64,000 nt of DNA from Ipomoea triloba (GCF_003576645.1 NC_044924.1:27726556-27790555); one strand, 5' to 3'; shown: positions 22,650 through 35,240, counted from the first letter of the stretch. Program-made: numbers and translations. Notes: a model not told the origin generated them from the letters alone.

Positions 22650-23134
22650 AAAACTCCAAAACAATTGAGTGACAGCTAGTAAAAATGTCACGCAAGCACC
22701 ACGCGATGTCCTGATCGACGGCATTATATAACCTCTATTGAACGTCAATGTTAAAGTAGAGAAACATATGCAAAAGAGCTAGTGAACTTAAATTCTTGCC
22801 AATCTACTGTGCAATCTCAAAAACAGAGATAATCTTGCTACGATTTTTTGCTAAAATAGTATTTTGTAGGTTTTCATTTTCGTCCAATATTCAACCTTTT
22901 TGCTAGATTTACTTTGATTTATCCCATTGATGTTTGATTATTATTTATTTCTCTTGGTGATCTATTTGTATGAGTATCTTCTGGATTTTGATTCATTGTC
23001 CGATTATTTTAAAATTTTTGCTTTTTGTATTTATATCTAACTATATATAATAATTTTTTTGTGAATTTTTTTTCTACATTTTGTTGCAGATCGAAGACTA
23101 CTTTTTGATTTTGCACTTAGATTGAAACACATAG
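22650..23134 (+). promoter_or_regulatory. unit D promoter, leader and micro-exon, no coding part
   Basis: TATA box ATTATATAACC (22724-22734), leader TCAATGTTAAAG ... GAGCTAGTGAACTTAAATTC, then CAATCTCAAAAACAGAGATAATC and a T-rich intron. Micro-exon block 23090-23134 lies between TTGTTGCAG and GGTATGG. No RING or coiled-coil coding sequence follows before unit E. Confidence 0.55.
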
Positions 23135-23814
23135 GTATGGTGGTTTTCTTTGTGTTTCTTAAATAATTTTTCTAAATTTTTAATTTCTTCTACCCAACTT
23201 GGATCTTATGTTTCACCCCTTTCTTGTCTAAATGTATAGTGAATGTATGTGCTTTGAATTTCTTGGTCATCAGTTGAAATAAAATTGTTTCTTTTTGAAA
23301 AAGAAAATATTTGATTTTGTTAAAAATTTTATGTGGGTGTTTGGTTTATGGGTTTTAAACTCTCCCAATAGATTTAAATCCAATTACGTTATTTGTTTAA
23401 CTTTTTTTTTTCACTTTAAATTGAAATTCAAATCATGAAGGAATGAAAAAAGTCATTCTGGTATAAAATCTCACTTTTTTTTTCTTGAAAGGAAAAAATC
23501 AAATTTTTTGTCACTCCACTATTTTCCTTATGCAGATTAGCTCCTCCATCAATTTTGAAATACCTTCATATCTCAATCTATATTCCTTGTTAGTATCAAT
23601 TGCAATGCTAATTATTTCATACGATTTTCACCATGCTTCAAACCTTACAACGGTAGAGATAATTAAATATTAAAATATTTTTATTTTATAATTAATGGAA
23701 CAAATTCAACATATAAAATAATTAAAGAACCTAAAGTATAATTTTCTCTTCGCACAAATGTTCATGTTGAAAATAGAAAATAGAAATATGAAAAACTGAA
23801 GAAAAAATGTGAAA

Positions 23815-24290
23815 ATTCCAAAACAATTGAGTGACACCGAGTAAAAATGCCACGCAAGCTGCACGCAATGTCCTGTCCGCCCTTATATAACCTTTGTTGA
23901 ATATCAATGTTAAAGCAAAAACACATATGCAAAATAGCGAGTGAACTTAAATTCTTGGCAATCTACTATGCAATCTCAAAAACAAAGACAATCTTGTTAC
24001 GATTTTTTGCTAAAACAAAGTTTTGTAGATTCCCATTTTCGTCCAATATTCAACTTTTGCTAGATTTTGCTTTGATTTATCCATTGATGTTTGATTATTC
24101 TTTATTTCTCTTGGTGATCTATTTGTAGGAGTACCTTCTGGATTTTGATTCCTTGGCGGGTTATTTTAAAAATTCTTGCTTTTTTTGTTTTTAGATCTGA
24201 CTATATATAAGAATTTTTTTGTGAACATTTTTTCTATTTTTTGTTGCAGAAGACTACTTTTTGGTTATGCACTTGCATTGAAACACAAAG
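23815..24290 (+). promoter_or_regulatory. unit E promoter, leader and micro-exon, no coding part
   Basis: Close copy of unit D: TGCCACGCAAGCTGCACG, TATA box CTTATATAACC (23881-23891), leader GCGAGTGAACTTAAATTC, intron, and a 41-nt micro-exon 24250-24290 between TTGTTGCAG and GTATGG. Upstream, 23640-23760 also repeats the flank of unit D (22490-22640). Confidence 0.55.
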
Positions 24291-24659
24291 GTATGGTGGT
24301 TTTCTTTGTGTTTCTTGTATAATTTTTAAATTTTTGTCCTACCCAAATTGGATCTAATGTCAGTTGTATCCTTTTTTTGTCTAAATGCATTGTGAGTTTA
24401 TGTGCTTTGAATTTCTTGGTCATCGTTCAAAATAAAATTGTTTCTTTTTGTAAGAGAAAAGATCCAATTTTCTTTTAAACTAAATTTGATTTGGTTATAA
24501 ATTTTCTGTGGTGTTTGGTTTATGGGTTTTGAATTCCCCTAATAGATTTAAATCCAATTACTTTGTTTGTTTTAGTATTTTTTTCACTGTGAATTGATAT
24601 TCAAATCATGATGGAATGAAAAAAGTTATTATCGTAAAATCTTACATTTGTTTATTGAA

Positions 24660-25010
24660 AGGAAAAAAAAAACTTTTGGTCCCTCCACTATTTTCCTTAT
24701 GCAATTTATTCCCTCGGACAATTTTTAAACAATCTGTCCCTCAATTATTGTTCTTAGTGTCACCAATTTAACCCCTCAGTTAAATACCCTGTGTTTAAAC
24801 TTTCTTTAGTTTCAAGATCTTTCTTGGATCTTTTTTGGGGGAACTTCACACACAACTCTGAATTTACTTTCATATCTCTATGTATATTCTTCGTTAGTAT
24901 CAATTGCAATGCTAGTTATTTCATATGATTTTCACCACGCTTCAAACCCTACAATGGTAGAGATAATTAAAGGTCAAAATGTGTGTATTTTATAATTAAG
25001 GGACCAAATT
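24660..25010. repeat. 3' flank repeat of the unit D/E/G type
   Basis: The stretch with TTGGTCCCTCCACTATTTTCC, ACTTCACACACAACT and TCATATGATTTTCACCACG matches about 26640-26930 and, shortened, 23495-23645. It is intergenic DNA of the duplicated units, with no gene. Confidence 0.6.
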
Positions 25011-25124
25011 CACCATATAAAATAACTAAGGAACCTAAAGTGTAATTTTCTCTTAGCACACAAATGTTCATGTTGAAAGTAGAAAATAAAAATGTGAAAA
25101 ACTGGAAAAAAAATGTTAAAATCC

Positions 25125-25503
25125 CAAAACAATTGAGTGACAACGAGTAAAAATGTCACGCAAGCTGCACGCAATGTCCTGTCCGCCCTTATATAACCTT
25201 TGTTGAACATCAATGTTAAAGCAAAAACACATATGCAAAATAGCGAGTGAACTTAAATTCTTGGCAATCTACTGTGCAATCTCAAAAACAAAGACAATCT
25301 TGCTACGATTTTTTGCTAAAACAACGTTTTGTAGGTTCCCATTTTCGTCCAATATTCAACTGTTGCTAGATTTTTCTTTGATTTATCCCATTGATGATTG
25401 ATTATTCTTTATTCTTTAAAATTCTTGCCTTTTGTGAACTTTTTTTCTATTTTTTGATGCAGAAGACTACTTTTTGGTTATGCACTTGCATTGAAACAAA
25501 AAG
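25125..25503 (+). promoter_or_regulatory. unit F promoter, leader and micro-exon, shortened intron
   Basis: Nearly identical to unit E through the leader (TATA box CTTATATAACC at 25189-25199). About 90 bp of the intron is missing, so the micro-exon (25463-25503, after GATGCAG) lies closer. The following GT is GTGAAAATC rather than GTATGGTGG, and the copy breaks off there. Confidence 0.55.
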
Positions 25504-25894
25504 GTGAAAATCATATTAAATTAATAAGGCAACTAATACTAATGATTCATATGGGTTGCCTATGAATGGAAATGGGGAACTGTGTACATTTTTTTTTAAA
25601 TTAAGGAATACCTTAAAATGAATGAAAGTTTAACAAATAGTCAAATATGGGATTGATAACGTTTAGAATAGATGATAGACAAAATTTCATAAATTTAACA
25701 ATGATGAATAAATTGTATAAGGTACAATAATTGAGAAACTAAGTGTAATAATAAGGATTATAAAAAAAAAAGGTGTAATAATAAGGGAAAAAATTGAAAA
25801 AGAAATAAAATTCCTCCTTGCTTTCAAGTCTCACACATACATTATACATATGGGTGAATTTATTTATTTATATAAGTTTCAAACTAGTGTACAC

Positions 25895-26291
25895 TACAAT
25901 TGAGTGACAACAAGTAAAAATGTCACGCAAGCCGCACGCCATGTCAAGAGCGAGTGAACTTAAATTCTTTGCAATCTAAAAATTAAAACAGAGATAATCT
26001 TGCTACGATTTTTTACTAAAACAGTGTTTTGTAGGTTCCCATTTTCATCTAATATAACTTTTTTGCTAGATTTTTTTTTTTTAAATTTATCCCATTGATG
26101 TTTGATTATTATCTATTTCTCTTGGTGATCTGTTTGCAGAAAAATCTTATGGATTTTGATTCCTTATTTTAAAAGTCTTGCTTTTGTATTTAGATTCGAC
26201 TATATATAAGAATTTTTTTGTGAACTTTTTTTTTCTACTTTTTGTTGCAGAAGACTACTTTTTGGTTCTGCACTTGGATTAAAACACAAAG
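25895..26291 (+). promoter_or_regulatory. unit G leader and micro-exon, TATA region deleted
   Basis: GTCACGCAAGCCGCACGCCATGTC runs straight into AAGAGCGAGTGAACTTAAATTC, so the TATA box and about 70 bp found in units D-F are gone. Intron and micro-exon (26251-26291, TTGTTGCAG to GTATGG) are kept. Confidence 0.5.
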
Positions 26292-26639
26292 GTATGGTGG
26301 TTTTCTTTGTGTTTCTTATACATGGTATAATTTTTCAAAATTTTTGTTCTGCCCAAATTGGATCTTATGTTGCACCCCTTTCTTTTCTAAATGTATAGTG
26401 AATGTATGTGTTTTGGATTTCTTGGTCATCGGTTGAAATAAAATTGTTTCTTTTTGTAAGAGAAAAGATATGATTTTGTTAAAATTTTTCTATGGGTGTT
26501 TGGTTTATGGGTTTTGAACTCTCCTAATAGATTTATATCCAATTACCTCGTTTGTTTTACTATTTTTTTTCACTTTGAATTGAGATTCAAATCATGAAGC
26601 AATGCAAAAAGTTATTCTCCTATAAAATCTCACTTTTGT

Positions 26640-27590
26640 TTCTTGAAAGGAAAAAATCAAACTTTTGGTCCCTCCAGTATTTTCCCTATGCAATTTAGTT
26701 CCTCAGTTAATTTTTAAACAATTAGAACCTCAATATTTTTAAGTGTTACCAATTTAGCCCTCAATTAATTACGTTGTCTTTAAACTTTCTTTAGTTTCAT
26801 GATATTTCTTGGATCTTTTTTAGGGAACTTCACACACAACTTTGAATTAGCTATACCTATTCCTCGATCGTTAGTATCAATTGCAATGCTAACTATTTCA
26901 TATGATTTTCACCACACTTTAAACCCTAAGCGAGGGTGTTGAGTTGAATGAGAGATCATCAGACAAGTCCGATGGGAAAGGTGGTAAGAGGAGAGGTGGA
27001 GTTGTTTCCGTTTCTTCAGATGCGAAAGGTGGTCGTGCGTCTCTAAGTCCCCGGACGGGGCAGTATTGTACGCTATGTTGCCGGCTTCTATGGTCCAGAC
27101 ATTTCTTTCCAATGCTGCTGCTGCTTCTATGGTCCAGACATTTAAGTTATGTGTTTTACATATAGTGAGTTTTGATGTGGGATCGATATAGTCTTTTTAA
27201 AATTACAATTTTTTGGTTGATAAATTCTTATGTTTTTTCTAATAATCTTATTTCAATCTATACATATTAATCTTGGTTTATTAATAACTCAATTTTTATT
27301 TATTTATGTGTAGAATGGTCAAGTTTAAATGTTTGAGATCATCAAGACATTTTATTTTAAACAGTTTTTATTTGAATTATGTTGTATTTCTTACAAGACA
27401 ATGAGGTCTTTTTTTTATATATATTTTTTAATTTGACGAGTAACATTTGTTGAATGAATTATTTTATTCCAGATAATAATTAAATTAAAACATTTTATTA
27501 TGAAGAGATTTTGAAATAAATAATTTTATATTCTGTGCATTTGATTAGTATTATTTGAAAAAAAAAATTATAACTAAGTAACCGTCACTT
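26640..27590. other. unit G downstream flank, no certain gene
   Basis: Positions 26640-26930 repeat 24660-24950. Positions 26940-27170 are GC-richer, with a 20-bp direct repeat of CTTCTATGGTCCAGACATTT (about 27085 and 27124) and a 73-codon frame from 26944 (GKGGKRRGGVVSVSSDAKG...) that I cannot assign. The rest is AT-rich and empty. Confidence 0.4.
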
Positions 27591-28276
27591 ATAAAAATAT
27601 TAAGATTGACAATAGTGACACTATTTCAACTTATTTTAGTAACACAAATTTCGCCACTAATTTTCAATATTTTAGTGACAAATATGCTGCTACTATTTTT
27701 AACGATATCAGTGACGAAGATGATGGCTACAACAAACTGAATTGTTGTACGACTTTAGTTAATATTAATGATTGTTTTAGAGTTCATTTCTTTTGTCACA
27801 AATAAATACAACATTTGTTACCATGATTTTTTTCACAACAAAGTAATTATTTGTTACCACTTTTTAGGTCGTCACTGATAATCATTTTTTGCGTCAAGAA
27901 CAATTCTCACAAATAAGTACAACTATTGTGACTAAAGTGTTGTCACAATATTTTCAACAAAAAGTGGTGTCACAATAAAATAATTAATTGCAACGATTTT
28001 AGTCGTCACTAGATCAATTTTTGTAATAACATATTTGGTCACAAAATTTACATTTATTTTGACCACTATTATTATCACTCAAATACTACTTTAGTGCATG
28101 TAAACATTGTCACAAAAGTTTGAGTAATTGTGACAACTTTCCAAAAGTTGTCACTTCTACAATAGTGAGACAACAGGTGACAATTTCAAAAATTGGTCAC
28201 TAATTTCAATAGTGACCAAAATTGATAATTTTGGTGACAACTTCTGTTGTCGCTAAATGTGAAATTTCTTGTAGTG
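27590..28276 (-). mobile_element. CACTA-type transposon end (non-autonomous)
   Basis: The right edge, reversed, starts CACTACAAGAAATTTCAC, the terminal motif of plant CACTA (En/Spm) elements. The adjoining 650 bp repeats TTGTGACA/AGTGACAAC-like motifs in both orientations, typical of CACTA subterminal DNA. The left terminus and target duplication are not recognisable. Confidence 0.6.
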
Positions 28277-28556
28277 TGTCTTTTTCTCATGCAAAATTAT
28301 TTTTTTGTGGGCTCCATTATTTATTTATAAGAAATAGGGAAAAACATATTGCAGGTGCGCGTTGCGTGCACCTGTTGTTCCTAGCTGGCGCGTAAATAGC
28401 AATTTTTTTTTTTACTTCTTTGATATGAGTTTTTTTATTTTTATTTTTTGCCTTTTTTATTTTATTTTTTCTCTTTACTCCTATGATTACGTGAAGTTCG
28501 TATACATAACCATCTTGGCAGGTTACCCATTTCTCCACCCTAGCTTAGCTTCTTGG

Positions 28557-29233
28557 TAGGCCCGGCCCTAGCCATGTCTGGTCAGGCGATCGCACAGGGC
28601 CCCCAATTTTAAAAAATATATATATTTTTTATATATAGTTCATTATTTTTATACTTATGATAAATATTTTTTTTTAAAATCTATATATTGGTCTTAATTG
28701 TAAGTGAAAATAAAATTTTAGAAGTAATTGACATCAAAATTTGGGTGAATAAATTTGTATTTAAATATGCACGGAAATGCCACTAATTTTAAATTAAACT
28801 TTGAAATATATATTTTTTCTTTGTTGAATTTTATGCATTATATTTAGACAAAAAAATTTATTACTTTTTCACTTTTGTCATAGAATACAATAACTTGAAG
28901 TCTATATAGATTTGGACTCAATTACCTTGTAGAGATTTTTTAGATCTTCTAGACTTCTAACTTTATATTTCGTAAGTCTTTTTGGATTATGTTTCTCACT
29001 TTTATTAATAGATATTTCTTTGTATCATTATAGTGAAATCTAAATGTTAAAAAATCTATCATCCCCTATGTTCTTGCCTTTCTATTATTATCTTTGTGTT
29101 TTTCGTTTTTACTCTATTATATTTAGATTGCAATTTTACTCTATTATATTTAATTAGACTACATCTCGAAACAAAAATAAGAAGGTTCAAATTAAACTAT
29201 TAGAAAGGGTCCCTATTTTTAATGGAACAGCCC
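28557..29233. mobile_element. hAT-type remnant with GGCCCGGCCCTAG end
   Basis: Left end TAGGCCCGGCCCTAG with CACAGGGCCCCCAATTTTAAAA; right end GGTCCCTATTTTTAATGGAACAGCCCCC. Both resemble the ends of the hAT element at 14210-16038 (GGCCCCCAATTTT and CCCCAATTTTTATTGGAACGGCCC). AT-rich, no frame. No clean target duplication found. Confidence 0.5.
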
Positions 29234-29259
29234 CCTTTTTTTTTTTGCAAATGAACAAC

Positions 29260-30467
29260 TTAGATTTCATTATCCAAAGTAAGAACATCATACAAGAAAG
29301 AAGGGGGCAAGCTTGCCCAAATGATGCAATCAGCAATGAATACGGCTTCTCGAGCTAGTAGGTGAGCTGTCGTATTCGCGGACCGCTTAACAAACATAAA
29401 GCTAATACACTGAAAATCATTAGCTAGTTTACGAATATCCTCTAAGACTAAATCAAAAGATGATATCAACTTTGGATTGTTTAGTCCTTGAATAACAAGA
29501 AGAGCATCTGTTTCAATCTGGACTCTGTCAACATTCATAACCTTTATCCATTTCAAAGCTTCCCTAATTCTGATAGCTTCTGCTTCTGATGTGAACCTGG
29601 TTGGCCCGATCTCCTCTTCATCGAATTACAAAGAAATTCATATAACAATTTATTAGGTTGGGTGAATTTGATTCGAAGGTTTAATTTAGGCTAGATAATG
29701 AGTTGTTTTTAGATTTTGATGTATAGCGGTTTGCCACGTCCGGTTGTAGAACTATAATGACGCCACAAGGATGATAATTTCCTTGATAAGTCAGGTTTGC
29801 CATGATCCACGCGTCACGGCCGAACTCATTCTGAGTTCCAGAAAACACTCAGTTTTCTATCTCAAAAATTCTATATTGTATATTCCATTTGGCCTGCAAT
29901 GGCCTTAAATAACTATTAACAAGCAGATTACAACCACATGATTGAGATAATTATTTAGAATATGATAAAATAATCCTAACTAACAAACTCAGATAAACAT
30001 TAAATTTAATATAATTCTAACAAACTAAATCTAAAATAATTATAAAATAATCATCCTAATTAATTAATAAAACTAATTTTAAAATATTCCAACAGCCAAT
30101 TATTCGTTCCTATGCCCACAATAGCTTCCCTTGGCTGGAATATACCACTCCACTTTTGCTCCTTTGCTGCCAGAAAGTTGCCGTCCTCATTGCAGAGTAT
30201 GAAGCCCAGACCAGTAGAGTTTAGGCCTTTATTAATAGCTGCATCCACATTCAACTTAACCCAACCAGGGGGAGGTTTCCTCCAACAAGAAAGGTCATTT
30301 TGAGACGAAGGTGTGATTATGGATTCATGAATTCTTGTCCACGCCTCCAAGTAGCTGCGAGCTCCATCCACCACAGCCCCTGCATCTTGGTGCAGTGATA
30401 TGAATATTACTGCCATTTCGTTGCCATCTTGATGAGTTTTGGAAATGATCATGGTGTTAATTAGCAT
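29260..30467 (-). pseudogene. RNase H-like (RVT_3) gene of LINE type, interrupted
   Basis: Two minus-strand parts. The 5' part (30060-30467) has PPPGWVKLNVDAAIN, GLGFILCNEDGNFLAA and GIFQPREA; the Asp in NVDA is the first RNase H catalytic residue. The 3' part (about 29260-29620) has SEAEAIRIREALKWIK, VQIETDALLVIQGL with the third acidic residue, and FVKRSANTTAHLLAR. Joined, they give the RNase H-like domain found in plant non-LTR elements and related genes. About 500 bp of AT-rich DNA with no recognisable ends separates the parts, and the two overlap slightly (REAIVGIG against EAEAIRIREAL). They could thus be two copies. Either way the gene is broken. Confidence 0.7.
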
Positions 30468-30469
30468 CT

Positions 30470-32185
30470 GTAAAGTGGCACTCGGTCTTCAGGGCTCAAT
30501 GATCAAAATGCATATGGAATTAATTTATTTTTACAATGAGGAAGACAAAATATGTGACACACATACTATACTACTAGTAGTATAGGACCATTTATTTTAG
30601 CTGTGTTATTTGAGTTTGTATAAAATTAATCCTAACAAATTGATTTCAAAAAAAATCTTAACAAATTAAGATAAATATAAATAATCTTAATAAACTAAAT
30701 AATTCTAATCTAATTATCCTAATTAACTAAAAACACTGCCAAAGACATTGTGATCAAACGGCATAATTGTGGCTCTCTCAAATGAATAGATACTACATTA
30801 TAACAAAGTCAATAGTAATAAAAAAAATTAATTAACAACACTAATTCTAAAATATTCCAACTCTCAAAACTTTGATGTCCGAATCCGCAACGTTACACGG
30901 AGATTATCACTTTTGGTACATGTAAAAGGCGTCAGTTACACTTGTTGTTCTTGTTTCTCATATATTGCAATCACTAGGTCTGAGGCCTTATAGATTTGGT
31001 GGGTGACCATTCTTACTATTTTTATAGGTATATTTGACATCTAATATAATTCATATGATTTTGTGTTAATTGTAAGTTAAGTATGTGCTTATTTGATTCT
31101 TTGGTGTCATTATGGTGATTTGGATCCATTAATTATATTGTAAAATCATGTAAATTGAAGTTCAATTGAATATATTTTAAGTCATATTGTCACAAAGGTG
31201 TGTACGGGGAGTTGTGAGAGATTAAGAAAGTGGGTAAAAAAAGTGTTAGAAGTACCATGGCATGACCAATGCATTGTGGACCATGGTCCACAGTATAATT
31301 TGCGATAATTATAATTATAATTGGTAATATTGCATTATCTACCATATATATAGTAATGTAATAGCATAACATTTTCCAATTCAGAAATAGGTGCAATATT
31401 TCGGGTATTGGGTACTCGAGAGTCACCGCCCACATATTTTAAGACAAACAAAGTTACTACTGATTGTTGATGCATATGGGTGAGTTTCATTGGAGGGAAT
31501 TTCACGTGTATTTATATTTTAGTGATGAGAACAAAAATACTTCACATTTAGTAATTAGCTTTGTATATATAGAGAAGCGATTTTCTTTCAATTGCAACTC
31601 TATTAATCTCATTTCTTAGCAGTGGCACTCAAACATTATTTTTAGTTGTTATATTACTCCGTATTTGATTACAAACTGATGTGATAGCAGTCTAGCAACT
31701 ATAGTGTTACATTAGTTTTATTTATCTGATTACATATTGATTCTACACTCATGCATCATTTTATTTATTTTATTACAGAGTGTTTAACGAGTAAACTTAT
31801 TACATATTATTTGGTTTTAGTAATAATATAATTAATAAAAAAAATTAAGTCAATTAAATATGTGTATATAATAAGAAGAAGAAATCATACCCTATATATC
31901 TATATAACTGCAAATCAATTAATATATAATTATATATGTACGTTAGGCAATTAAGAATTATTATAATTATATAATTAGGAAAATCGGATGTATGTATATA
32001 GTTAATATTTAGATATCTATAAGGAAATTATTATACTTTCCTTTGGAATTAGTCTTTTCCACATATAAATACAACTCATTTATCCCTAACCTCCCCCATC
32101 ATTTCTTTCTCCACATCAGTAAGGATTCTCTATATCCTGTATCTTCCCCATCATTTTTGTTTTGCATCAGTAGGTTGGCGAACCA
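30470..32185. other. AT-rich intergenic DNA
   Basis: No gene or complete element recognised. A small palindrome, TGTGGACCATGGTCCACAG, lies at about 31276-31294. Reading frames here are short and without codon bias. Confidence 0.5.
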
Positions 32186-32189
32186 GAGC

Positions 32190-32600
32190 CGCCTTGCTGA
32201 AATGGATTCTATTTTCGTTGCCTCATCAATGAAATGATCAAAAGCTTCCAAATTTCATCAGCAATAATAGAAGACAATGCAGAGTGCTTAGTCTCATCTC
32301 TTTGCGTTCTTTCTGTATGAATTTTCTACCTTTTTCTAACTATATTCCCCTGTATTTCAATATTTTTTTGCAGTTTATATCGCTTGGTATGAGCTCAAAG
32401 ATACTTAAGGAGGCTTTGCTTCAACAAAAGGCAAATGAGGAGGAAGAGGCTCGGTAACAGAACCCTAATGGTTTAGTTTATGGAAGAGCGTAGAGATGCG
32501 ATCGAGGATGATGATGACGGTGATTTTGATCATTTTGTAAGGTTTTATTTAACTCATAGTCAGTATGTTGACTTCGAAGTTTGTATATGCTATTCAAGTT
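32190..32600 (+). pseudogene. bystin (ENP1)-like gene relic
   Basis: Broken plus-strand pieces in one order: LAEMDSIFVASSMK, stop, SKASKFHQQ, two stops (32200-32260); then after an acceptor-like TTTTTTGCAG the piece FISLGMSSKILKEALLQQK with EEEEAR, stop, QNPNGLVYG (32376-32475); then EERRDAIEDDDDGDFDHF (32483-32535) and SQYVDFE. The series of a VASS/SKxxKxHQ motif, 'GMSSKILKEALLQQK', an acidic run and 'SQ(Y/F)' fits the N-terminal half of bystin, a 40S ribosome assembly factor. At least three stops and a frame change make it dead. The identification rests on memory of the family and needs a search. Confidence 0.45.
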
Positions 32601-33376
32601 TCTATGTTTTTCTTATACAAAGCTATAATTGTAAATTTATATTAGGCAATTATATTAATATAATTAATTATTAAGGCAGGTATAATTTATTTTGTACTGT
32701 AGACATATTATTTTTAATAATTTCGATTTAATAATATTATATCTTATTTATTATATATTATTAGTACAAAATAAATCATGCATGCCTTAATAATTAATTA
32801 TTAATATTATTACCTAATAATTATTTATTGTAATTCTCTTCACCTTTTTCAGTGTAATATTATTGACACAAAATAAATTATACTTTAATATATAATTATT
32901 TTTTCATTTAATTTCTTAATATTTATTAATGGTAATTATTCTGGTAATTTTAACTTTTTTTGTGTAATTATTATGGTAATTTTTTGGTAATATATTTCAA
33001 AATTGTGGTAGTTTCATTAATTATTATGCTAATTTAAGGTAATATATTTTAATATTAGAAGAGAAAAAAATATTATAATTGATATAGTTAATGAAATTAT
33101 TATGGTAATTGCCACAATATTTTATAATTATAATTAATATAATTAACTTCATTGAGAAATATAATATTTCTTCCGTGGCAATATTTTTGACAACTTCATT
33201 ATATTATAATCAATAAAATATGAAATATAATTAAGGAAATGATATTATAAAATTAACAAAATATGTGTTCATAAATATTTAGAAACTTATTTAAATACAT
33301 ACATATGCACTACATTAATCATACAAAATTTAAATGCTAATTTTTTAATTTCTAAATGTAAAATTTTAATTATAAA
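32600..33376. other. extremely AT-rich DNA
   Basis: Dominated by TAATTATT, TATTGGTAATTTT and similar words; GC is very low. No gene, no clear element. Confidence 0.6.
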
Positions 33377-34461
33377 TCTATACTATCTATACTATATATA
33401 AAAGTAAAATCCACTTATTTCATTCTCCCGCCCAAACTTTTGTAATCAATTAATTAAATATTTTATTGGTCAAATAATTAATAATGCTTATTTTGTAAGA
33501 AAATGTAAAATGAAAATTAACTAATATCTATTAATTGATAATATTGTTTCTATATTCACGTATCAATCAATACTATTAATAAAAGTAAAATCCTCCCCTT
33601 CAACTTTCCCGCACAAACTAATATTATTAATTAATTGGTAAAAAAATTAATAAAAGTTTAATCGGTTACAAAATTTTATTTCTCAAATTCTGAGAATAAT
33701 TAAACCATTATAATTGTGAGAAAATAATAGAAACAAATTCTGCATAATTTTATAAGAAAAATAATTTATTAATTATTACTCCGTATTTACACCAATAATA
33801 ATTTGAATACTCATCTATACTACTATTAATAAAAATAAAACCATCCTTTGTGAAATTCCTGCCCAAACAATAGTAAAGATAAAATGGAAAAGAAAAACTA
33901 ATATTACTAATTGATTGAAAATATAAAAAGATATTAATTTATATTTATGTACTATATATAAAAGTAAAAAATTAATTACACTTTCCTTTTGAAATTTTTA
34001 AATTATTTAAACTTTTAAAAAATTAATTAAACATGGGTTACGTTGTTAGATTTTTTATTACATATCGATCTTTTAAAGATAATTGTAGACAAATAAGTCA
34101 TATATTATTCAATTAATTGATTAATACTTTTTCACTAATCTTTTTTTTTTGAGTACTACTGATTCTGTTACAATATAATATCTGTTCATAGCTACTTTCT
34201 CAACCTACTGAAGCCCAAAGAGTCAACAGTTGCCTCCCATCATCTTTATTTTTATTATCTAAATATATAATAAAAAAAATATATCCGTGCATCGCACGGA
34301 TAATTGGACAATTATTTGCTCTAATTTAAGCAAGGAAAATATTATAAAACATAATCGATCCAACCAATTTTTTAAAATATTATAACAATTATATATCGAT
34401 CTAAATTTTTTAAAATATTATAACAAACCCATTTCGTGCAACGCACGTGCGAAAATACTAG
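33377..34461 (+). mobile_element. nested non-autonomous Helitrons
   Basis: Four related 5'-end texts (TCTATACTATATATAAAAGTAAAAT... and variants near 33377, 33570, 33816 and 33948), each followed by a 'CCCGCCCAAAC'-like word or its decay. Two 3'-end hairpins with the words CCGTGCATCGCACGG (34286-34300) and TCGTGCAACGCACG (34434-34447). The last is followed by CTAG at 34458-34461 and then T. A TC start, a GC-rich 3' hairpin and a CTRR end before T are the Helitron signature. No Rep/helicase coding. Confidence 0.7.
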
Positions 34462-34529
34462 TTATACTTAAAAGAATTATTGGATGTGTGTTATTAAGTT
34501 TATAATTCATTTATTATGATAAAAAATAT

Positions 34530-34860
34530 ATATATCACTTAACTAGTTTGGTTGGCGTGAGGCAACCAACAATGGCCGGCGAAAGGCGACCAACTATGGC
34601 CACCTTCCAGGCGGAATTCGACCAGTTGGCCACCTTCCGCCGTGGTATGGCGACCGGCGACGGTTCTATCGTCTCCAGTAGCCGGAATTTCGCCTTAAAA
34701 AGGTGCAGGTCATTTACCAGTTTTTGAGTTTTTTTGTCCAATTTAATATGTTAAAGGATCTAATTACACTTTTTAAATGTTTAGGTGTCTAATTGACTTT
34801 TCACATAATTTTTAGGGGCTTATTTAACACTTTTCCCAATAATTAATAAGAAAATGAAAA
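34530..34860. other. GC-richer patch, probable repeat fragment
   Basis: Contains GGCGACCGGCGACGGTTC and the 'lack of interruption' text CTAATTACACTTTTTAAATG / CTAATTGACTTTTCACAT, typical of plant repeat ends. The minus-strand frame here (34535-34741) has no family motif and is not called. Confidence 0.35.
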
Positions 34861-34969
34861 TTTGGACCCGGTAGTCAATTCAGTTAATCAATTATACACA
34901 ATTAAACATCATTACATTCATTTCCCGAATTTGTCAGCATTTTTGTAAGATTAGTCTACGGAATAACAA

Positions 34970-35240
34970 AAATATTAATTTTGAATAAATTAAATGCTCA
35001 TATATGATATATCTAAATTTTTCAAGACATTAAAAAATTGAAAATCTCTTCTCTATAATACTTAAAAAATTAATTTTGCAATTTAAAGAGTGTATCTTGG
35101 TGAGTATTTAGAGAAGAATGTTGCAAAAATTACACAAATAAGTTTAAAAAGTCAAGTTTTAAACGTTTAATAAAAAAATTAATGTTTTTATCACATCAAA
35201 ATTAATGATTCTATCACCAGATATATAAAATAAAACAAAT
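34970..35240. repeat. FHA gene upstream block, copy 1
   Basis: About 270 bp ending about 140 bp before the FHA start codon recur at 41690-41990 (GAATAAATTAAATGCTCATATATG, GTGTATCTTGGTGAGTATTTAGAGAAGAATGTTGCAAA, ATCACATCAAAATTAATG). Here the AT-run of the second copy is absent. The FHA gene therefore shares proximal upstream DNA with a gene-less copy. Confidence 0.85.

Noticed and set aside
23907..25401. Similar short frames MLKQKHICKIASELKFLAIY at 23907 and 25213
   Set aside because: They arise from the duplicated leader and intron of units E and F, start between TATA box and intron, and have stops in unit D; not coding.
26944..27165. 73-codon plus frame with GKGGKRRGG
   Set aside because: No recognisable domain, and it runs through a 20-bp direct repeat; left as unassigned DNA.
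28317..28559. Frames on both strands around 28.4 kb
   Set aside because: Low-complexity Lys/Phe-rich translation of a T-rich tract.
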